Shown: piece by piece, positions 6,959-10,845 of the stretch | Numbering within the stretch: the first letter of the stretch is position 1 | Layout: each line of letters begins with the position of its first letter | Assembly (NCBI GenBank): GCA_902476665.1 | Contig: CABSEO010000032.1 | Span: 1 to 10,845 of the forward strand | Direction of reading: 5' to 3' | Source: an uncultured Emergencia sp. | Lineage (GTDB): Bacteria > Bacillota > Clostridia > Peptostreptococcales > Anaerovoracaceae | Length of the DNA stretch: 10,845 bases | Position numbers and translations under genes: made by a program | Notes under the pieces: model-generated | Database searches by the model: none | The model's input: only the letters and a program-made list of their open reading frames with translations | Told to the model about the DNA's origin: nothing

Positions 6959-6985
6959 ATTATATCGGATAATCAAAAAAGTCAA
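6959..6985 (-). promoter_or_regulatory. Promoter of the DUF2089 operon
   Basis: On the minus strand, TTGACT (6985-6980) is followed by TATAAT at 6964-6959 with a 15-bp spacer, or by the overlapping TAATAT at 6962-6957 with a 17-bp spacer. The start near 6950 leaves a leader of about 30 nt before the GTG at 6922. The A-tracts at 6975-7023 overlap or flank its upstream side. Confidence 0.65.
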
Positions 6986-6992
6986 TGTTATA

Positions 6993-7029
6993 ATTAAAAA
7001 AATTAATATTTTGATTAAAAAAATAATAT
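6993..7029. repeat. Direct A-tract repeat between two divergent promoters
   Basis: ATTAAAAAAATTAATAT (6993-7009) is repeated almost exactly as ATTAAAAAAATAATAT (7014-7029), 21 bp apart, which is two helical turns. A further six-A run lies at 6975-6980. Such phased A-tracts bend DNA and can act as UP elements or regulator sites. The region is AT-rich, so chance is possible. Confidence 0.5.
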
Positions 7030-7039
7030 ATTGAAGTGC

Positions 7040-7068
7040 TTCACAAAAATACTGCCCTATGGTAAAAT
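7040..7068 (+). promoter_or_regulatory. Extended -10 promoter of the ylmH-like gene
   Basis: TTCACA (7040-7045), a 17-bp spacer and TAAAAT (7063-7068) with TG at 7060-7061 form an extended -10 promoter. The predicted start near 7075 gives a leader of about 80 nt. Confidence 0.6.
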
Positions 7069-7094
7069 ATCAGAAGTATTCGACAGAGAACGGG

Positions 7095-7115
7095 TTCAGC
7101 CGTAGAGTGGCTGAG
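7095..7115 (+). other. Small hairpin in the ylmH-like leader
   Basis: TTCAGCC (7095-7101) pairs with GGCTGAG (7109-7115), with one G-U at the base, around a 7-nt loop. It lies well upstream of the ribosome binding site at 7145-7150. I recognise no riboswitch class. Confidence 0.3.
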
Positions 7116-7155
7116 CGGAGGAATATCTAATTGCAAGAAATGCAGAGGAGAGAAG

Positions 7156-7938
7156 ATGAAAGAAGATACTTTTTTTCTGGGACAGATTGCTGATAAAATT
7201 TCTCAGTGTGAGAATAAATATATTGTGACCAATACAGGATTTCTGGATCCTCATCAGCAGTCCCTTGCCCGTCAGTACTGCAGGCAGAACGGAATCCCTG
7301 TTTATGATAGGGAACCGGAAATACTGCCTGTTACCAGAACTATATTTTACGGCGGCTATGAGGATGCAGAGCGGGTGATTCTGGTAAACCTGCCGGATTA
7401 TGCACACCTTGATGAGCAAAAGCTTCTGACTGTAGTTCGGGCTGTAAGACCCCAAGGCAGCAGAGCCCTGACTCACAGAGACTATTTAGGCTCTCTTATG
7501 GGTCTGGGGTTAAAAAGAGAACTGATCGGAGATATTCTGGTGAGAGACGATGGTGCAGATATCATTGTTCTAACCGATATTGCCGATTTTATTCTGACAA
7601 GTTACGGAAAAGCGGGAAGAACGAACCTGTCGCTGAGCAGTCATAATCTTTCTGAACTTATCGTACCGGAACAGACCGGAAAAGAAATTACAGATACGGT
7701 GGCTTCTTTGCGTCTTGACAGTGTTGTGGCTTCAGCTTTCGGTCTGTCGAGAGGAAAAGCTGCCGAAGCTGTGGGGAGAGGTCTGGTTTATGTCAATCAT
7801 GTAGAGGTATGCAAAGCTGATTTTGGGCTTAAGGAAGGAGATAAAATCACCCTGAGAGGAAAAGGAAAGGCCTGCCTGATGGAGGTGGGCGGCAGGTCTA
7901 GAAAAGACAGGCAGTATATTAAAATGCTGCGTTATTAA
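7156..7938 (+). CDS. ylmH: YlmH-like S4-domain RNA-binding protein
   Basis: This 260-aa protein matches the length of Bacillus YlmH (about 257 aa), a ribosome- or tRNA-associated protein linked to ribosome-associated quality control and historically to cell division. The central domain carries the YlmH hallmark RALTHRDYLGSLMGLGLKRE (103-122) followed by IGDIL and DGADIIVL. The C-terminal S4 RNA-binding domain covers about 186-245, with RLDSVVASAFGLSRGKA, then GLVYVNHVEV and LKEGDKITLRGKGK. The ATG is preceded by GAGGAG with about 5-nt spacing, and no earlier in-frame ATG, GTG or TTG with a site was found. In Bacillus and many relatives the gene lies in the dcw/sepF cluster. Here it is alone, with its own promoter and unrelated neighbours. 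Confidence 0.9.
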   Translation: MKEDTFFLGQIADKISQCENKYIVTNTGFLDPHQQSLARQYCRQNGIPVYDREPEILPVTRTIFYGGYEDAERVILVNLPDYAHLDEQKLLTVVRAVRPQGSRALTHRDYLGSLMGLGLKRELIGDILVRDDGADIIVLTDIADFILTSYGKAGRTNLSLSSHNLSELIVPEQTGKEITDTVASLRLDSVVASAFGLSRGKAAEAVGRGLVYVNHVEVCKADFGLKEGDKITLRGKGKACLMEVGGRSRKDRQYIKMLRY

Positions 7939-8046
7939 GCTGAGCATGATTGGCTCATTTAGGGTTAAATTCAGTTATATCTGAGAATATAATTACAGCT
8001 GTCAGAGTTAGCTTTTTATCGGAATATCAGAGTGCTGTTTTTCAAG

Positions 8047-8080
8047 AGGAAGGCCGCTGCATGTCTGCAGCGGCCTTCTT
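8047..8080. terminator. Terminator shared by convergent ylmH-like and acyl-CoA ligase genes
   Basis: AGGAAGGCCGCTGC (8047-8060) pairs with GCAGCGGCCTTCTT (8067-8080), one pair being G-U, around a 6-nt loop. The tail is T-rich on the plus strand (TTGTATTTT) and only pyrimidine-rich on the minus strand. It lies 18 nt past the ligase stop and about 110 nt past the ylmH stop. The sequence from 7939 to 8046 shows only weak hairpins. Confidence 0.8.
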
Positions 8081-8098
8081 GTATTTTATCAATAATTA

Positions 8099-9829
8099 TT
8101 AGATTCGCTTTACTTCCTCAAATCTTTTCACTTTGCCGGTGGTGGTTTTGATCATCGGCTGATCTGTGGTAATTACGCGGAGCATCTGTTTGTAGACAGG
8201 CAGCTCCTTATTGATGCCATCGATGTCCTTCTTGATAATTCTGTCAATTTCTTCCGGCTCATCTGTACCGTAAGATTCTTTCATGTATTCTTTATTATAA
8301 ACAATTTTTGCGCACAGAGCCAGATCCCGTTCGTCACTGTCTTCATGGCGAGGCTGACCGAATACCATATTTTCTTCAACATACGGCAGGTTGGCGATGA
8401 GGATTTCCAGTTCCTCTGGATATACGTTCTTGCCGTTTTTTAAAACAATTACGTTTTTCTTACGGCCGTGGAGGAAAATATATCCATCTTCATCTACTGA
8501 GGCCAGATCTCCTGTGTGGAGCCAGCCATCAACCAGGACTTTATCGGTTTCCTCCTGATTTTCGTAGTACCCCAGCATAATGTTAGGACCGCGACCGATG
8601 AGTTCACCGATGCCTTCTTCATTTGGTTCAAAGATCTGCAGTTCCACTCCCGGCATGGCTTTACCAATAGAACCTGTTTTCCGTTCCCAGCTGCTTTCTG
8701 CAGCGAGCACAGGAGCGGCTTCTGTCATACCGTAGCCCTGTACGGCCATGATTCCGAAGTTGATAAATCCTTCCAGTGCTTCCGGATCGATTGCGGCAGC
8801 CCCGCTGATAACAAAGCGGATTTCACCGCCAAGCTGATCAAGAATCTGCTTGAATAGTTTGCGGCGAACGTCAATGCCGATTTTCAGCAACGCCTTGGAC
8901 AACTTCAGACCAAAGTTAACCTTCTTTTCCAGTCCCTGCTTTTTGACGGTAGCCATGATTTTCTTATAGATAGACTCTACCAGAAGAGGAACACAGACAA
9001 AGATGGTTACCTTATATTCTACGATATTTTTCTGCAGATATTTGAGACCGTCACAGTAGGTGGTTACAATACCGCAGGCGATCATGTCAAGCTGGGCAAT
9101 AGCGCCGAAGGTGTGATGATATGGCAGAAAAGCCATGCTCACATCGCCGTGACGCAGATCTTCGGAGATCATCATTGCATAGACATTTGAAGTCAGGTTA
9201 TGCTGACAAAGCTGCACTGCCTTGGATATAGAGGTGGTTCCTGATGTGAAGAGAATCAGGGAGGTCGTCATAGGGTCAATTGGCAGAGAAAGATAATCTG
9301 TAAAACCTTCCGCCATAGCTTTGCGGCCTTCCTCGATCAGTTCAGGGATGCTGTCATAGCCTTCCTTTCTGTCCATGCAGACATATTCAGTCACTTTGGT
9401 AGTGCTGCGGGTTTTCAGCTCCTCAACAATTGGAAGCTGCTCCGGATCAAAAATCAGCACATCGGCATAGCTTCGCTCCAGAGAAGATTCCACCTCTTCA
9501 TAAGGAAGGCCTCTGTCCAGCGGCACACAGATTCCCAGACCACACTGAGATGCGAAGTATCCCAGCACCCATTCATACCGGTTTTTTCCAATGATGGCAA
9601 TTCTTTTTCCCTGCCATTTTCTCTTTAGCATGGCCGTGCCGAAATAGTTGACATCATTGCGGAACTCTTCAAAACTTACATACTGATAGGAAACTTCTTT
9701 TTTTTCTTTATGCTTGATGATGAAAGCTGTATCGCCTCGGTACTCCTTTGCGGCATAGTTCATCATATCTCTCAGGTTTTCATGAAATACAGCGTCGAAT
9801 CGCTGTTTCAGCGAGTTAATCTTTTTCAC
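8099..9829 (-). CDS. AMP-forming long-chain acyl-CoA ligase (ANL superfamily)
   Basis: This 576-aa enzyme would activate a carboxylic acid, probably a fatty acid, with ATP to an acyl-AMP and then form the CoA thioester. It is cytoplasmic or peripheral at the membrane. The P-loop is TSGTTSISK at 195-203, where the usual motif is TSGTTGxPK. Other motifs are LPYHHTFG at 235-242, the adenylation motif GYGMTE at 365-370, TGD with Asp441, the hinge GRKKN at 455-459, and the catalytic C-terminal lysine Lys566 in TTTGK. The start is GTG at 9829 with AAGGAG 8 nt upstream. It is transcribed divergently from the DUF1836 gene. The length and the HHTFG motif fit long-chain FadD-like enzymes, but substrate specificity cannot be read and another acid is possible. 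Confidence 0.92.
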   Translation of the reverse strand: MKKINSLKQRFDAVFHENLRDMMNYAAKEYRGDTAFIIKHKEKKEVSYQYVSFEEFRNDVNYFGTAMLKRKWQGKRIAIIGKNRYEWVLGYFASQCGLGICVPLDRGLPYEEVESSLERSYADVLIFDPEQLPIVEELKTRSTTKVTEYVCMDRKEGYDSIPELIEEGRKAMAEGFTDYLSLPIDPMTTSLILFTSGTTSISKAVQLCQHNLTSNVYAMMISEDLRHGDVSMAFLPYHHTFGAIAQLDMIACGIVTTYCDGLKYLQKNIVEYKVTIFVCVPLLVESIYKKIMATVKKQGLEKKVNFGLKLSKALLKIGIDVRRKLFKQILDQLGGEIRFVISGAAAIDPEALEGFINFGIMAVQGYGMTEAAPVLAAESSWERKTGSIGKAMPGVELQIFEPNEEGIGELIGRGPNIMLGYYENQEETDKVLVDGWLHTGDLASVDEDGYIFLHGRKKNVIVLKNGKNVYPEELEILIANLPYVEENMVFGQPRHEDSDERDLALCAKIVYNKEYMKESYGTDEPEEIDRIIKKDIDGINKELPVYKQMLRVITTDQPMIKTTTGKVKRFEEVKRI

Positions 9830-9939
9830 TTTCGAATCTCCTTATATCTGTTTACATGATCATAACTCCTGGCAGTGATATTTGCGAGCGGCAGTTTAGA
9901 TACAGCCCGACTGCAGAATATTATCTAGTTATTAATACT

Positions 9940-9968
9940 ATGTTACCTTATTATTACCACTTTGTCAA
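9940..9968 (-). promoter_or_regulatory. Promoter of the acyl-CoA ligase gene
   Basis: On the minus strand a consensus TTGACA (9968-9963), a 17-bp spacer and TAACAT (9945-9940) form the promoter. The start near 9933 gives a leader of about 100 nt. The leader contains a weak GCAGT/ACTGC stem but no class I recognise. Confidence 0.65.
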
Positions 9969-9978
9969 CGGTTGACAA
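9962..9978. promoter_or_regulatory. Palindrome covering both divergent -35 boxes
   Basis: TTGTCAAC-G-GTTGACAA is a perfect inverted repeat with 8-bp arms and a 1-bp centre. It contains the -35 hexamer of the ligase promoter (minus) and that of the DUF1836 promoter (plus), back to back. It could be an operator for a dimeric repressor, or simply the consequence of two consensus -35 boxes placed head to head. Confidence 0.55.
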
Positions 9979-10000
9979 TGACTTTTCACTATGGTATTCT
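9972..10000 (+). promoter_or_regulatory. Promoter of the DUF1836 gene
   Basis: A consensus TTGACA (9972-9977), a 17-bp spacer and TATTCT (9995-10000) with an extended TG at 9992-9993 form the promoter. The start near 10007 places a hairpin at the very 5' end of the transcript. Confidence 0.75.
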
Positions 10001-10014
10001 TTTTCTATTATAGA

Positions 10015-10043
10015 GACAGAAAGAAAGGTAACTTTTTTCTGTC
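10015..10043 (+). other. 5' hairpin in the DUF1836 leader
   Basis: GACAGAAAGAA (10015-10025) pairs with TTTTTTCTGTC (10033-10043), with one G-U, around the 7-nt loop AGGTAAC. It is not followed by a T-run, so it is not a terminator. It holds the only AAAGG upstream of the ATG at 10047 and ends 3 nt before that codon. It may stabilise the mRNA or limit initiation at the ATG. Confidence 0.6.
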
Positions 10044-10046
10044 CCG

Positions 10047-10574
10047 ATGAAAGGAAAGAATACGGTGAAAACCAAGGGACTGGAACAATTCAAACTGCCA
10101 AGATGGGAGGAGCTGCCTTCTATTGATCTGTATCTGGAGCAGGTGCTTTCTCTGCTGGATGACTGGCTCGGGGATTATCTGACTGTTGACGGCAAGAAAA
10201 TCATGACCAAAACCATGGTCAACAATTATGTGAAACAGAAGTTTATACCGGCTCCTGTCAACAAGAAATATGACAAGACAGCAGTGGCCTCTCTATTTGT
10301 GATTGCCATTTTAAAGCCGGTTTATACCATCCAGGAGATTTCCAGACTGATACGGCTGGCTATCAGAACCAGTGAGGCCAATGAGGCCTATAATGAATTC
10401 TGCATGCTGGTGGAAAGTGCTGTGGAACATGCCTTTCACTGTACGGCCATGCCGAAGACCCCTACAAAAACCGATCCCAGAGGAATTCTCTGGAATGTCT
10501 GTAACTCCTTTGCATGCCAGCTTTATGTACGTAACATTTACTTGCAGTCACACAGGAAAAATGATAAACTTTAG
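10047..10574 (+). CDS. DUF1836 family putative regulator
   Basis: This protein of up to 175 aa is recognised as DUF1836 by FKLPRWEELPSIDLYLEQV near the N-terminus and by TKTMVNNYVKQKFIPAP followed by KKYDKTAVASLFVIAILK (about 54-90). The latter region resembles a MerR-type helix-turn-helix. The rest is helical and soluble. The coordinates give the longest frame from ATG 10047, but that codon has no well-placed ribosome binding site and lies just after a hairpin. GTG 10065 has AAAGGA with 9-nt spacing, so a 169-aa product is at least as likely. The gene is divergent from the acyl-CoA ligase and 28 nt upstream of an ABC-F gene, probably in one transcript with it. No member function is well established to my knowledge. 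Repression of its own divergent promoter is an inference. Confidence 0.85.
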   Translation: MKGKNTVKTKGLEQFKLPRWEELPSIDLYLEQVLSLLDDWLGDYLTVDGKKIMTKTMVNNYVKQKFIPAPVNKKYDKTAVASLFVIAILKPVYTIQEISRLIRLAIRTSEANEAYNEFCMLVESAVEHAFHCTAMPKTPTKTDPRGILWNVCNSFACQLYVRNIYLQSHRKNDKL

Positions 10575-10602
10575 AGACTGACAAGTAATTGGGAGGGAAT
10601 TT

Positions 10603-10845
10603 ATGAGTATTCTGACAGTAGAGAAAGTATCTCATGATTTTGGCGGAAGGCAGATTCTGGAAGATGCTTCTTTTAAACTGAACAAAGGAGAACATGTGGG
10701 ACTGGTCGGTGCTAACGGCGAGGGTAAAACCACTTTTTTGAATATTATTACCGGAAAACTGATGCCTGATGCGGGGAAAGTGAGCTGGTGCAATCATATT
10801 ACTACAGGCTATCTGGATCAGAGGTCCACACTGACAGCAGGAAAG
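10603..10845 (+). CDS. ABC-F family ATPase, 3' end outside the window
   Basis: The first 81 codons of an ABC-F protein are visible. These are cytoplasmic paired-ATPase proteins without membrane domains that act on the ribosome, as translation factors or antibiotic-protection proteins. Seen here are MSILTVEKVSHDFGGRQILE, Walker A GANGEGKTT at about 36-44, and the start of the Q-loop, GYLDQ, at about 70-74. GANGEGKTT has Thr where many members have Ser, and both are functional. The ATG has GGAGG with 6-nt spacing. There is no terminator after the DUF1836 gene 28 nt upstream, so the two are likely co-transcribed. The frame remains open to the last base. The interdomain linker that would separate housekeeping from resistance types is not in the window. 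Confidence 0.88.
   Translation, partial: MSILTVEKVSHDFGGRQILEDASFKLNKGEHVGLVGANGEGKTTFLNIITGKLMPDAGKVSWCNHITTGYLDQRSTLTAGK

Noticed and set aside
8516..8857. 113-codon open frame on the plus strand
   Set aside because: It is a shadow of the acyl-CoA ligase gene, whose catalytic motifs confirm the opposite strand.
10462..10797. 111-codon open frame on the minus strand
   Set aside because: It spans the end of the DUF1836 gene and the start of the ABC-F gene, both supported by family motifs on the plus strand.

Overview
The window looks like ordinary chromosomal DNA from a low-to-mid-GC Gram-positive anaerobe, most likely class Clostridia. The reasons are strong AGGAGG-type ribosome binding sites, several GTG starts, a RocR-like sigma-54 activator, a DUF2089/SHOCT-like operon, a DUF1836 protein, a YlmH homologue and an Mn2+-type (yybP-ykoY) riboswitch. 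I do not name a genus. I see no insertion sequence, phage gene, CRISPR array, tRNA or rRNA.

Layout, left to right. (1) 1-1290: the 3' part of an NhaC-family Na+/H+ antiporter gene (+), cut by the window edge, and its terminator. (2) 1307-2841: a RocR-like sigma-54-dependent activator (+) with its own vegetative promoter and terminator; it may control the antiporter's transcription unit. (3) 2971-5820: a P2A cation-pumping ATPase (-) with promoter, yybP-ykoY aptamer and an overlapping terminator in its leader, and a 3' terminator. The leader argues that the pump exports Mn2+, although its sequence alone would be labelled a Ca2+-ATPase. (4) 5872-6985: a three-gene operon (-) encoding a DUF2089 zinc-ribbon/HTH protein, a SHOCT-like protein and a small unknown protein. 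Neighbouring products share end domains like links in a chain. (5) 7040-8080: a YlmH-like S4 RNA-binding protein (+). (6) 8099-9968: an AMP-forming long-chain acyl-CoA ligase (-). (7) 9972-10845: a DUF1836 putative regulator (+) followed by the start of an ABC-F ATPase gene, cut by the window edge.

Two divergent junctions carry the most regulatory structure. Between the DUF2089 operon and ylmH lie A-tracts spaced about 21 bp apart. Between the acyl-CoA ligase and the DUF1836 gene, two consensus -35 boxes sit back to back, 3 bp apart, and form a perfect palindrome. The polymerases reading the two genes could not bind at once, and the palindrome is a natural operator candidate.

I found no convincing wholly new system. 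The best leads are the domain-chain operon, the riboswitch-based reassignment of the pump substrate, and the palindromic divergent promoter next to a putative regulator.
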